Part shown: positions 28,950 through 37,332 of the stretch, one piece after another
How the letters are laid out: each line of letters opens with the position of its first letter
Position numbering within the stretch: position 1 is the stretch's first letter
Origin: Paracoccus sulfuroxidans
GTDB lineage: Bacteria; Pseudomonadota; Alphaproteobacteria; Rhodobacterales; Rhodobacteraceae
DNA: 64,000 bases
NCBI RefSeq assembly: GCF_007830335.1
Contig: NZ_VLKU01000007.1
Coordinates: forward strand, 206,445-270,444
Reading direction: 5' to 3'
Position numbers and translations under genes: made by a program
The notes under the pieces: generated by a model
Told to the model about the DNA's origin: nothing
Seen by the model: the letters and a program-made list of their open reading frames with translations, nothing else
Database searches by the model: none

Positions 28950-29494
28950 TCCGCCTTGCCGAACTTCTCGGCCAACGCGTCCAGACCCGTCTGATAGATC
29001 CCGGTGACGCCCGCCATCGCCGCGTCGTCGTTCTGATCGGCAGGCGGGTTGTTGTTCGGGAAGCCGCGATAGAAGCCACCCTTCCAGTTCACCAGCGCCT
29101 TGCCGCCGTCATCCTTGACGCAAAGGGTCGAGGCGTAATTCGTGACCGGCAGCACCGCCACGTCGACCTCGGTGATCATATAGGCGTAGCAGCGCTTTTC
29201 CGGCTGCCACTTGGTCAGCGTCTCGGTGATGGTCGGATCGCCCGCGTCGGCCTTCAGATGCAGGACGCGCACGGATTTGTCGGGCTGGTCGACCGAGCCG
29301 TCGCCGGTGATCTCGGTGCTTGCGACTGCCGGGTGCCAGCTCATGTCGTCGAACTTGCCGATGGCGGCCCAGACTTCATCGGGGGTCGCGTTCAGCTTCT
29401 GCTCAAGCTCAAGCTTCAGTCGCACCGGCCCGTGCGCCCAGGCGGCGCCGGTCAGGGCCATTGTTGCACAGGCGGCGGCAAGCAGTGTCTTCAT
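28946..29494 (-). CDS. SRPBCC family protein, MxaD-like
   Basis: 182 aa exported protein (signal MKTLLAAACATMALTGAAWA) with a START/SRPBCC fold: LNATPDEVWAAIGKFDDMSWHPAV is the typical N-terminal helix-grip segment. Close family members are MxaD-like proteins, reported to aid the interaction between methanol dehydrogenase and its cytochrome. It sits between the DUF gene and the propeller gene, with overlaps or gaps of four bases. Confidence 0.82.
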   Translation of the reverse strand: MKTLLAAACATMALTGAAWAHGPVRLKLELEQKLNATPDEVWAAIGKFDDMSWHPAVASTEITGDGSVDQPDKSVRVLHLKADAGDPTITETLTKWQPEKRCYAYMITEVDVAVLPVTNYASTLCVKDDGGKALVNWKGGFYRGFPNNNPPADQNDDAAMAGVTGIYQTGLDALAEKFGKAE

Positions 29495-29497
29495 GGA

Positions 29498-30007
29498 TTA
29501 TTCCTCTCGGAAGATGATGTTTTTCATAAGATAGCGATAGCCGCGGCGGAAACTGTCATCATTGTTGCCACGAATATCGACCGCCCCCGCCCGGACGTTT
29601 TTGCCCGTTTCGGCGTCGCGAACGTAAAGGTTCAGGGACAGGATCAGGTTCGACACCTTCTGCACCTCGCCCGAGATCGCATAGCGCGTGCCAAGCTCGC
29701 GCGCGATCCGGGTGTCACGGCCGTTCGAATTGACCGGGTCCTTGATCGAGGCGACTTCATCCGCAGGGGGCTCCTGCAGGGTGAACCCGCGCTCGCGCAG
29801 ATCGTCGGCGATGAACTCTTCGATCATGGCGATGCGCTGGGTTTCATCCTCGCGCACGCCGTTGATCGCCCCCTCGGTCGAGGTGTCGATGAAGTGCAGC
29901 CCGAACCAGACGGCGGTGCCGGGCTCGGGTGGCGGGCCATAAACGGGGGTGATCGCTGCCGTGGCAACGGTGAACAGTGCAAGCGTCAAGATGCGCAGCA
30001 GCTTCAT
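29498..30007 (-). CDS. DUF2380/DUF3280-like exported protein
   Basis: 169 aa protein with an N-terminal signal (MKLLRILTLALFTVATAA). The body, VWFGLHFIDTSTEGAINGVREDETQRIAMIEEFIADDLRERGF followed by ARELGTRYAISGEVQKVSNLILSLNLYVRDAETGK, resembles small periplasmic DUF2380/DUF3280 proteins seen beside xoxF clusters. Function is unknown. It is the first gene of the minus-strand unit 30007-28023 and is divergent from the ABC-cluster gene at 30160. Confidence 0.75.
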   Translation of the reverse strand: MKLLRILTLALFTVATAAITPVYGPPPEPGTAVWFGLHFIDTSTEGAINGVREDETQRIAMIEEFIADDLRERGFTLQEPPADEVASIKDPVNSNGRDTRIARELGTRYAISGEVQKVSNLILSLNLYVRDAETGKNVRAGAVDIRGNNDDSFRRGYRYLMKNIIFREE

Positions 30008-30085
30008 GGGGCCGAGGATGCGCGCGGGCGGGCCGGTCGTCCATCGGAAATTGGTATGCCTATCCTTTGGTCGCAGGGAAAATCA

Positions 30086-30100
30086 CCCGAGTTTTTCGGG
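30086..30100. promoter_or_regulatory. Inverted repeat in the divergent promoter region 30008-30159
   Basis: CCCGA-GTTTT-TCGGG, lying in the 152-base gap from which two accessory gene sets are read in opposite directions. It is a possible operator; only the symmetry supports it. Confidence 0.3.
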
Positions 30101-30159
30101 ATGTTTGTCGGGTTGGCGCAGGAGATTTTCGCAGCCATGATGCAGAGGGGGGAACAAGA

Positions 30160-31377
30160 ATGATCAATAGAATCATCATACTTTTGGCTGGATTAGCGGT
30201 TGCGACCCCGGTTTTTGCGCAAACGGCTGACCCTGCCTCCCCTCCGGCGGCAGCGCAGAAGCAGGCGCAGATGATCCGGGCCGCCGTGCTGCGTGTCGAC
30301 AGGCCCGGATTGCTTCCGATCTCGCGGCTGGATCTGCCGCCGCAGGACCTGGGCTTTGCCGGTGCCCGCCTTGCAATCGATGACAACGCGACCACCGGCC
30401 GCTTCATGGGGCAGGAGTTCGAGGCACTTGAAGTGGCCGCAACACCCGAGACCGCCGAAGGCGAGATGGAGAAGCTGCTGGCGCAGGGAATTCCCTTCGT
30501 CGTGGTGCTGGCCGATGACGCGATGACGCTGCGGCTGACCGATCTGGCCAAGGATCGCGCGATCGTCCTGAACGCGGGGGCGCGCGGTGACGACCTGCGC
30601 GGCAAGGATTGCCGCTTCAATGTGCTGCACGCCGCCCCCAGCCACGCGATGCTGGCCGATGGTCTGGCGCAGTTCCTGATGTGGAAGAAATGGCCGCGCT
30701 GGTTCCTTGTGAAGGGCAGCCACCCCGAGGATGAAAACCTGGCCGAGGCCTATCGCCGCGCCGCCCGCAAATTCGGCGCCGAGATCGTCGAGGAGCGCAC
30801 CTTCGAGGACACCGGCGGCGCCCGTCGCACCGACAGCGGCCATGTTCAGGTCCAACAGCAGATGCCGGTCTTTACCCAGCGGGCACCGGATTACGACGTG
30901 ATGATCACCGCCGATGAGGCCGGGATCTTTGCCGCCTACATGCCCTATCAGACCTGGGACGCGCGGCTGGTAGCCGGCTCGGCCGGGCTGGTCCCGCGCT
31001 CATGGCACCCGGCGTTCGAGGCCTGGGGCGGGGTGCAGTTCCAGAACCGGTTCGAAAAGCTCGCGAACCGTTCGATGCGGGATGAGGATTACCAGACCTG
31101 GCTGGCGCTGCGCATGATCGGGGAAGCCGCGACCCGCGCCCAGACCGCCGATCCCGACAAGCTGAAAGAGTTCATGCTGTCCGACCGTTTCGAGGTCGCA
31201 GGCTTCAAGGGCCAGAAACTGACCATGCGTGACTGGGATCACCAGTTGCGCCAGCCGATCCTGCTGGCGACCGGTGCGCTGGTCGCCTCGGTCAGCCCGC
31301 AGGACCAGTATCTGCACCAAAGCTCGGCACTTGATACGCTGGGCATCGACCGTCCCGAAACCGAATGCAAGTTCTGA
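30160..31377 (+). CDS. ABC-type branched substrate-binding-like protein, PQQ-dehydrogenase associated
   Basis: 405 aa exported protein (signal MINRIIILLAGLAVATPVFA). It resembles branched-chain amino-acid binding proteins (VLHAAPSHAMLADGLAQFLMWKKWPRWFLVKG, PDYDVMITADEAGIFAAYMPY) of the subgroup placed next to PQQ alcohol dehydrogenases together with an exporter-type ABC system. The ATG at 30160 follows GAGGGGGGA. Upstream in-frame sequence to 29977 is antisense to the DUF gene and is excluded. The ligand is unknown. Five further genes follow in the same direction. Confidence 0.85.
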   Translation: MINRIIILLAGLAVATPVFAQTADPASPPAAAQKQAQMIRAAVLRVDRPGLLPISRLDLPPQDLGFAGARLAIDDNATTGRFMGQEFEALEVAATPETAEGEMEKLLAQGIPFVVVLADDAMTLRLTDLAKDRAIVLNAGARGDDLRGKDCRFNVLHAAPSHAMLADGLAQFLMWKKWPRWFLVKGSHPEDENLAEAYRRAARKFGAEIVEERTFEDTGGARRTDSGHVQVQQQMPVFTQRAPDYDVMITADEAGIFAAYMPYQTWDARLVAGSAGLVPRSWHPAFEAWGGVQFQNRFEKLANRSMRDEDYQTWLALRMIGEAATRAQTADPDKLKEFMLSDRFEVAGFKGQKLTMRDWDHQLRQPILLATGALVASVSPQDQYLHQSSALDTLGIDRPETECKF

Positions 31378-31385
31378 GGAGATCC

Positions 31386-32357
31386 ATGAAAGCCACCCTG
31401 ACTTCCTGCCTTTGCCTTGCGCTGGGCCTGACCGCGACTCCGGCCCTGGCCAACCGAGTGTTCGTTTCGAACGAAAAGGGCAATGATGTCACCGTGCTCG
31501 ACAGCAATACGCTGGAGGTGATCGGGACCTATCCGGTGGGCACGCGCCCGCGCGGCATCACCATCAGCCCGGACGGGAAAGAGCTTTACGTCTGCGCCTC
31601 GGACGACGATCTGGTGCGCGTCTTCAACCCCGAGACGATGGAGGAAATGCACACGCTGCCCTCGGGTCCTGACCCTGAGCTGTTCGTGCTGCATCCCTCG
31701 GGCAACCCGCTTTACATCGCGAATGAGGATGACAACCTGGTCACCGTCGTCGATGTGAAGACCCATCAGGTGCTGGCCGAGATCCCCGTCGGGGTCGAGC
31801 CCGAGGGCATGGGCGTTAGCCCGGATGGCAAGGTGGTCATCAACACCTCGGAAACCACCAATATGGCGCATTTCATCAACTCGGAGACCTTCGAGATCTT
31901 CGCCAACGTGCTGGTCGACTCGCGCCCGCGCTTTGCCCAGTTCACTGCCGATGGCAGCAAGCTCTATGTCAGCGCCGAAATCGGCGGCACGGTCAGCGTG
32001 ATCGACCCGGCGACGCAGGAAATCACCAAGAAGATCACCTTCGAGATCCCCGGCGTCCTGCCCGAAGCCATCCAGCCCGTCGGCGTGCGCACCACGCAGG
32101 ACGGCAAGCGCGTCTTCGTGGCCCTTGGCCCGGCGAACCGCGTGGCGGTGATCGACGGCGAAACCGATGAGGTGCTGGAATATCTGCTGGTCGGCCAGCG
32201 GGTCTGGCAGATGGCCTTCACGCCGGACGAAAAATATCTGTTCACCACCAACGGCAACTCGAATGACGTGTCGATCATCGATGTCGCGACCCTGAAGGTC
32301 GTGAAATCGGTCCCCGTCGGGCAGCAGCCCTGGGGCGTGGTCGTGGCACCGAACTGA
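31386..32357 (+). CDS. YVTN beta-propeller protein, PQQ-dependent catabolism associated
   Basis: 323 aa periplasmic seven-bladed propeller with signal MKATLTSCLCLALGLTATPALA and clear repeats: FVSNEKGNDVTVLDSNTLEVIG, RGITISPDGKELYVCASDDD, PLYIANEDDNLVTVVDVKTHQV, KYLFTTNGNSNDVSIIDVATLKV. The start at 31386 follows GAGGAGATCC. It is distinct from the propeller at 28023. A role as scaffold or cofactor chaperone in the xox cluster is inferred only from location. Confidence 0.87.
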   Translation: MKATLTSCLCLALGLTATPALANRVFVSNEKGNDVTVLDSNTLEVIGTYPVGTRPRGITISPDGKELYVCASDDDLVRVFNPETMEEMHTLPSGPDPELFVLHPSGNPLYIANEDDNLVTVVDVKTHQVLAEIPVGVEPEGMGVSPDGKVVINTSETTNMAHFINSETFEIFANVLVDSRPRFAQFTADGSKLYVSAEIGGTVSVIDPATQEITKKITFEIPGVLPEAIQPVGVRTTQDGKRVFVALGPANRVAVIDGETDEVLEYLLVGQRVWQMAFTPDEKYLFTTNGNSNDVSIIDVATLKVVKSVPVGQQPWGVVVAPN

Positions 32358-32386
32358 TTAGAAAACACCCAACAGGAGAAGACTGA

Positions 32387-32905
32387 ATGTCGATCAAGAC
32401 CAGCCTGACTGCTTTTGTCGTAATGGCCGCCCTGGCGCTGCCCGCAGGCGCACAAGAAGCCGATGACGACGATGATGACGACGCCCCGGCAGCGGCGGCC
32501 GCCACGACCGAGGCTGCGGCGACCGGCGCGCAGTTCGATTACGGCCCCTCGGGCATCATGGCGCGAGCCAACCGCGCCGATCTGGCGCCGCTGACGCTGG
32601 GCTCGGGCAAGAATGTGGCTGAGGCACCCTATGACCTGAAATCGGGCGGCTATTACCGCATCAAGATCGTGTCGGACGGCTCGCAGGAGCTGGCGCTGTC
32701 GGGCGGCGACTTCTTCCGCGCCGTCTGGGTGAACGAGGTCGTGATCAACGACATCGAGATCCGCCCGATGGGCGTCCACTCGCTGGAGTTTGATGCTGCG
32801 GGCGAGGCCGAAATCAGCTTCATCGCCATCCAGCCGGGCAGCTACAGCCTGTCGATCCCCGGCTCGACCGGCGAGACGCAAAAAGCGGTGTTCAACATCC
32901 GCTGA
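32387..32905 (+). CDS. Exported protein of unknown function with poly-Asp segment
   Basis: 172 aa. The signal peptide (MSIKTSLTAFVVMAALALPAGA) is followed by Q-E-A and seven consecutive Asp (residues 26-32), an Ala-rich linker and a beta-rich C-terminal domain of about 110 residues (GYYRIKIVSDGSQELALSG, FRAVWVNEVVINDIEIRPMG, SFIAIQPGSYSLSIPGS) that looks like a cupredoxin-type sandwich without obvious copper ligands. The mature N-terminus would present the Asp run, so metal or cation binding is possible. It lies between the propeller and the ABC ATPase. I do not recognise the family. Confidence 0.8.
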   Translation: MSIKTSLTAFVVMAALALPAGAQEADDDDDDDAPAAAAATTEAAATGAQFDYGPSGIMARANRADLAPLTLGSGKNVAEAPYDLKSGGYYRIKIVSDGSQELALSGGDFFRAVWVNEVVINDIEIRPMGVHSLEFDAAGEAEISFIAIQPGSYSLSIPGSTGETQKAVFNIR

Positions 32906-33030
32906 CACGGCATCGGTGGGACGGGTTTCGGCCCGTCCCGCCATCGTTTGGGCTTGATACTGCCACAGCAGTGGCGATGGTGGACCACGGGGGCCGGGCC
33001 AGAACCAGCCGGGCACCAGGGACAGGGACC

Positions 33031-33753
33031 ATGCCGACAGACGCACTTTCCATCCAGAACGTCAGCCACAGTTTCGGCAAGTTTCAGGCGCTGAAGGATG
33101 TCTCGCTGGTGGTGCCGCGCGGCAGTTTCACCGCTTTGCTGGGGGTGAACGGCGCGGGTAAGACCACGCTTTTTTCGCTGATTACAAGGCTTTACACCAG
33201 CACCTCCGGCACCATAAAGATCGCGGGCCATGATCTGCGGCAACAGCCGGGGCAGGTGCTGGCCCGACTGGGCGTTGTGTTCCAGTCGCGCGCGCTGGAT
33301 GCCGATCTGACGGTTCTGCAAAACATGATCTATCACGCCGCCTTGCACGGCATCCCCGCCCGCGAGGCCCGCATCCGCGCGGTGGAGGTGCTGGAGCAGG
33401 TCGAACTGGCCGACCGGATCGGGGCCAAGGTTTCCGCACTGTCGGGCGGTCAGCAGCGCCGGGCCGAGATTGCCCGTGCGCTGATCCATCGTCCCGACCT
33501 GCTGCTTCTGGACGAGGCGACCGTCGGCCTTGACGTCAAATCCCGCGCCGAGGTGCTGGACCTGACCCGCAAGCTGACGCAGCAGGGGGTCTCGGCGCTA
33601 TGGGCCACGCATATCATGGATGAGATCCAGCCCGACGACGGGCTGGTGATCCTGCACAAGGGGCAGGTGCTGGAACAGGGCCGCGCGGGCGATATCGCGC
33701 AGGATGGCGACCTGACCGCAACCTTCCTGCGACTGACCGGAGAGCGCGCATGA
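33031..33753 (+). CDS. ABC transporter ATP-binding protein, PQQ-dehydrogenase associated
   Basis: 240 aa ATPase of the exporter/antibiotic-resistance type (DRA family). It has Walker A GVNGAGKTT, signature LSGGQQRR, Walker B LLLLDEATVGLD and H-loop WATHIMDEI. The start at 33031 follows CAGGGACC; a longer frame to 32971 has no family sequence. It is paired with the ABC-2 permease by an ATGA overlap (33750-33753). The transported molecule is unknown. Confidence 0.88.
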   Translation: MPTDALSIQNVSHSFGKFQALKDVSLVVPRGSFTALLGVNGAGKTTLFSLITRLYTSTSGTIKIAGHDLRQQPGQVLARLGVVFQSRALDADLTVLQNMIYHAALHGIPAREARIRAVEVLEQVELADRIGAKVSALSGGQQRRAEIARALIHRPDLLLLDEATVGLDVKSRAEVLDLTRKLTQQGVSALWATHIMDEIQPDDGLVILHKGQVLEQGRAGDIAQDGDLTATFLRLTGERA

Positions 33754-34568
33754 CCGACCGTGTGCTGACCCCGCGTATGTGGTTCACCGCCTTCTGGGGC
33801 ATCGCCCGGCGCGAGACGCTGCGCTTCATCAATCAACGCGGCCGCTTTCTGGCGGCGCTGGTGCGGCCTCTGGTCTGGCTGTTTATCTTTGCCGCCGGGT
33901 TCCGCGCCGTGCTGGGTCTGTCGATCACGCCGCCCTATCAGACCTATGTGCTTTACGAGGTCTATGTGACCCCTGGCCTTTGCGCGATGATCCAGCTGTT
34001 CAACGGCATGCAATCCTCGCTTTCGATGGTCTATGACCGCGAAACTGGGGCGATGCGCACGCTTCTGGTCAGCCCGTTCCCGCGCTGGTTCCTGCTGGCA
34101 TCAAAGCTGGTGGCAGGTGTCTTCGTGTCGATCCTGCAGGTCTATGCCTTCCTGGCGATCGCCTGGGCCTGGGGGATCGAGCCGCCGCTTTACGGCTATC
34201 TGACCGTGCTGCCCGCGCTGATCCTGTCGGGGATGATGCTGGGCGCGATGGGGCTGTTCCTGTCCTCGGCCATCCGCCAGCTTGAGAATTTCGCCGGGGT
34301 GATGAACTTCGTCATCTTCCCGATGTTTTTCGCCTCGACTGCGCTTTATCCGCTGTGGCGGATGCGCGAAAGCTCGACCCTTCTGCACGACATCTGTGCG
34401 GTCAACCCCTTCACCCATGCGGTGGAGTTGATCCGCTTTGCCCTTTACGGACAGTTCGATCTTCTGTCCTTTGTGGTGGTGCTGGGCTGTCTGGTGGTCT
34501 TTTTCGGCGGCGCGGTCTTCATGTACGATCCGGCCAAGGGCCTCTGGGCGCGCCGGAAGGGGGGATGA
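33750..34568 (+). CDS. ABC-2 type permease, PQQ-dehydrogenase associated
   Basis: 272 aa with six predicted helices and ABC-2 features (WLFIFAAGFRAVLG, GAMRTLLVSPFPRWFLLASKLVAG, FPMFFASTALYPLWRM, NPFTHAVELIRFALYGQ). It forms an exporter with the preceding ATPase. ABC-2 permeases do not normally work with a substrate-binding protein, so the binding-protein gene at 30160 probably has another role. Confidence 0.88.
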   Translation: MTDRVLTPRMWFTAFWGIARRETLRFINQRGRFLAALVRPLVWLFIFAAGFRAVLGLSITPPYQTYVLYEVYVTPGLCAMIQLFNGMQSSLSMVYDRETGAMRTLLVSPFPRWFLLASKLVAGVFVSILQVYAFLAIAWAWGIEPPLYGYLTVLPALILSGMMLGAMGLFLSSAIRQLENFAGVMNFVIFPMFFASTALYPLWRMRESSTLLHDICAVNPFTHAVELIRFALYGQFDLLSFVVVLGCLVVFFGGAVFMYDPAKGLWARRKGG

Positions 34569-35161
34569 TGAAATATCTTGCACTGGGTTTTCTGCTGATC
34601 GCGGGCGCCGCGCAGGCGGCGGATGGAACCGACCCCGACTGGCCCTGCGTGCAGCGCAAGCAGCCGCATCTGTCGCTGGGCCAGATGTGGACGGGACCCG
34701 AGCCTGACGACGCCATCCGCGAACTGGCCCGCTCGACCGAGGTCGTGCATCTGGCCGAGCGGCTGGAACAGCGCCGCCTGCCCATCGCCGAAGCTGAGGC
34801 CGAGATTGCCGAATACGCCAAGACCGCCGACAATGCGCATCTGACCGCGCTGATGGTCGCGATCTTCGACCGTATCGACCCGCATCGCACGGCGCTGATC
34901 TCGGGCATCGGGCGCTATGGGCACAAGCAGGTCGATCTGGCCAAGCAGATCGAGGACCGCCGCGCCAAAATGGCCGAGATGGAGAAAGCCGAGACCCCCG
35001 ATTTCGACGCCATCGACGCCGAGGAAAAGGCGCTGGACTGGGACACGCGCATCTTTCAGGACCGCCAGCAGGCGCTGACCTATGTCTGTGAAACGCCGGT
35101 TCTGCTGGAGCAGCGCGCCTTTGCGCTGGGCCGAGCCATCGCGGCGGGGGTGAAGCCCTAG
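34565..35161 (+). CDS. Exported helical protein of unknown function
   Basis: 198 aa from ATGATG at 34565, overlapping the permease stop by four bases; a start at the second ATG, 34568, is equally possible. A signal peptide (LALGFLLIAGAAQAAD) is followed by a charged helical body (HLAERLEQRRLPIAEAEAEIAEYAKT, AKQIEDRRAKMAEMEKAE, EEKALDWDTRIFQDRQQALTYVCE). There are two cysteines, in DWPCVQRK and YVCETP, that could form a disulfide. It is the last gene of the PQQ-associated set; I do not recognise the family. Confidence 0.8.
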   Translation: MMKYLALGFLLIAGAAQAADGTDPDWPCVQRKQPHLSLGQMWTGPEPDDAIRELARSTEVVHLAERLEQRRLPIAEAEAEIAEYAKTADNAHLTALMVAIFDRIDPHRTALISGIGRYGHKQVDLAKQIEDRRAKMAEMEKAETPDFDAIDAEEKALDWDTRIFQDRQQALTYVCETPVLLEQRAFALGRAIAAGVKP

Positions 35162-35181
35162 CGTTCGGAATCTTCGAACGC
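35161..35181. other. Inverted repeat at the end of the PQQ-associated cluster
   Basis: GCGTTCG-GAATCTT-CGAACGC begins on the last base of the preceding gene's stop codon. No U-run follows. It could be a weak terminator stem or an operator for wrbA, which starts 88 bases downstream. Confidence 0.35.
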
Positions 35182-35268
35182 GGCGACAGTCAATGCAGGG
35201 CTGATGAAACCGGCTGACCTCGAATACGTTCATTGCACAGGAATTAACGCACTCGGGGAAATACGCAG

Positions 35269-35868
35269 ATGACCAAAGTTCTGGTTCTTTACTACTCGGC
35301 TTACGGCCACATCGAACAAATGGCGGAAGCGGTGGCCGAAGGCGCCCGTGAAGCTGGTGCCACCGTCGACATCAAACGCGTCCCGGAACTGGTTCCGGAA
35401 GAGATCGCCCGCAAGTCCTACTACAAGATGGACCAGAAAGCTCCGATCGCGACCATTGCCGATCTGGAAAACTATGATGCCATCGTCATCGGCACCGGCA
35501 CCCGTTTTGGCCGCATGACCGGCCAGATGTCGAACTTCCTTGATCAGGCAGGCGGCCTTTGGGCCCGCGGCGCGCTGAACGGCAAGGTGGGCGCGGCCTT
35601 CACCTCGACTGCGACCCAGCACGGCGGTCAGGAAACCACGCTCTTCTCGATCATCACCAACATGCTGCACTTCGGCATGACCATCGTCGGCCTCGACTAT
35701 GGCTTCCAGGGCCAGATGGACAACTCGAAGATTGTCGGCGGCGCACCCTATGGCGCAACGACCATCGCCAATGGCGACGGCTCGCGTCAGCCGGGCGAGG
35801 AAGAACTGGACGGCGCCCGCTATCTGGGCCGCCGCGTGGCGAACACTGCCGCGAAGCTCTTCGCCTGA
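35269..35868 (+). CDS. wrbA: NAD(P)H:quinone oxidoreductase WrbA
   Basis: FMN-dependent flavodoxin-like quinone reductase, 199 aa, as expected. The FMN phosphate loop is [12 protein letters not shown] (9-20), with the conserved [17 protein letters not shown] and [13 protein letters not shown] segments. It protects against quinone redox cycling. It is probably a single-gene unit, with a gap of 107 bases upstream and a hairpin at 35888-35917 downstream. Confidence 0.95.
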   Translation: MTKVLVLYYSAYGHIEQMAEAVAEGAREAGATVDIKRVPELVPEEIARKSYYKMDQKAPIATIADLENYDAIVIGTGTRFGRMTGQMSNFLDQAGGLWARGALNGKVGAAFTSTATQHGGQETTLFSIITNMLHFGMTIVGLDYGFQGQMDNSKIVGGAPYGATTIANGDGSRQPGEEELDGARYLGRRVANTAAKLFA

Positions 35869-35887
35869 TCCGCGAAAATTCGGAAAA

Positions 35888-35920
35888 AGGGGGTGCATGC
35901 GTCCGCATGCGCCCCTTCTT
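35888..35920 (+). terminator. Terminator hairpin after wrbA
   Basis: Stem built on GCATGC (35895-35900) and GCATGC (35905-35910), extended outward by G-C and G-U pairs to 35888/35917, loop GTCC, followed by TCTTTC. Confidence 0.65.
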
Positions 35921-35989
35921 TCATGGGGCTGGCCTTTTTGTCATGCGGGCGTCACAGTTGGGTGACCGAAGCCACTGACGGAGAGCATC

Positions 35990-36604
35990 CTGCGCCCGAC
36001 CCTGTCCCAGATCCCCGCCGTCATTCTGGCCGGAGGCCGCTCGACCCGTATGGGTGGCGGCAACAAGGCGCTTCGGCTTCTGGGCGGAGAGACGCTGCTG
36101 TCGCGGGTGATCACCCGGTTGCGTGACCAATGTGCCCCGCTGGCGCTGAACACGAACACTGACCCCGAGCTGTTCACCGATTACGATCTGCCCATCATTT
36201 CAGATACCTACCCCGGTTTTGCCGGTCCGTTGGCAGGCGTTCTGGCGGCGATGGAATGGGCGCAATCGCTGGGGATGCCTGCCGTTGTCACGGTCTCTGT
36301 CGACACGCCCTTCGTACCCTTGGATCTTGTGCACCGGCTGCGCGAGGCGGCGGGCAGGCATGGCATCGCGCTGGCCGCCAGCCCGGATGAGACGGGACGT
36401 GTGCAGGATCACCCGACCTGCGGGCTGTGGCCTGTGGCCTTGCGCGACGATCTTTACGCCGCCATCGAAAGCGGGCTTCTGCGTCCGGGCATGTATGCGG
36501 CGGCCCATGATCCGGGCCGGGCGATCTTCACCAGCCAGCCCTTTGACCCGTTCATCAACCTGAACACCCCCGCCGATCTGGTCGGGGCCGAGCGTCTGGT
36601 CTAG
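35990..36604 (+). CDS. mobA: Molybdenum cofactor guanylyltransferase MobA (non-AUG start)
   Basis: Transfers GMP from GTP to molybdopterin, giving MGD, needed by the bis-MGD formate dehydrogenase at the left edge. The GTP-binding motif VILAGGRSTRMGGGNKAL begins at codon 11 of this frame, upstream of the first ATG (36050), which would cut the loop in half. Between the in-frame stop at 35963 and 36050 there is no ATG, GTG or TTG. The best start is CTG at 35990 (or ATC at 35987), just after GGAGAG (35980-35985). From CTG it has 204 aa, the usual MobA size, and ends FINLNTPADLVGAERLV. The last bases overlap the convergent thiX. Confidence 0.85.
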   Translation: MRPTLSQIPAVILAGGRSTRMGGGNKALRLLGGETLLSRVITRLRDQCAPLALNTNTDPELFTDYDLPIISDTYPGFAGPLAGVLAAMEWAQSLGMPAVVTVSVDTPFVPLDLVHRLREAAGRHGIALAASPDETGRVQDHPTCGLWPVALRDDLYAAIESGLLRPGMYAAAHDPGRAIFTSQPFDPFINLNTPADLVGAERLV

Positions 36605-37332
36605 ACCCCGTAGCGCCGCCAGACCCGGCGCAGGATGGCTGAGACCAGCCAGGCGAAGGTCACCGTCATCAGCGACAGCACCAGCAGCGAGGCGAAGACC
36701 TGATCGGTCTTCATCCGGCCATTCGCATGGATCATCAGCGCCCCAAGTCCGCGCGCGCCGCCGACCCATTCGCCGATGACCGCGCCAATGGGCGCATAGA
36801 CCGCTGCCAGACGCAGGCCGGTTGCCAGTTGCGGCAGGGCGGCGGGAATGCGCAGGTGCCGCATGATCCGGCCTCGGCTGGCGCCCATGACCTGCGCCAG
36901 ATCCATCGCGGCGGCGGGCGTGCGCATCAGCCCGTCCGAAAAGGCGCTGGCCACCGGGAAGAAGACGATCAGCACCGTCATCGCGATCTTGGGCAGCATG
37001 CCGAAGCCCAGCCATAGCGTCAGGATCGGGGCCAGCGCAAAGACCGGAATGGTCTGGCTGAAGGTCAGAAGCGGGCGCAAGACCCGGCTGATGCGCGGCG
37101 AATAACCCATGGCGACCGCCAGCCCCGCCCCAAGGGCCGAGCCGAGCAGGAAGCCGATCACCACCTCGGACAGGGTGAACCCCGCGTGGCGCAGAATCTC
37201 GGCGCGGTTGAGCCACAGCGCCTCGACTACGGCCTGGGGTGAGGGCAGCAGGAAGGGCGGGATCGCGGTCAGCCAGATGACGCCTTGCCAGATCAGCAGC
37301 GCCAGCAGCAGGACGGGAAGAATATGTCTCAT
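36601..37332 (-). CDS. thiX: Pyrimidine (HMP-precursor) ABC transporter permease ThiX
   Basis: 243 aa permease of the SsuC/TauC/ThiX group, about six helices, with the EAA-type loop QVMGASRGRIMRHLRIPAALPQL. It is the last gene of the ten-gene thiamine operon. Its start overlaps the thiZ stop as ATGA (37332-37329). With ThiY and ThiZ it should import formylaminopyrimidine or HMP-type precursors; this is inferred from the operon and the TPP riboswitch. Confidence 0.85.
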   Translation of the reverse strand: MRHILPVLLLALLIWQGVIWLTAIPPFLLPSPQAVVEALWLNRAEILRHAGFTLSEVVIGFLLGSALGAGLAVAMGYSPRISRVLRPLLTFSQTIPVFALAPILTLWLGFGMLPKIAMTVLIVFFPVASAFSDGLMRTPAAAMDLAQVMGASRGRIMRHLRIPAALPQLATGLRLAAVYAPIGAVIGEWVGGARGLGALMIHANGRMKTDQVFASLLVLSLMTVTFAWLVSAILRRVWRRYGV

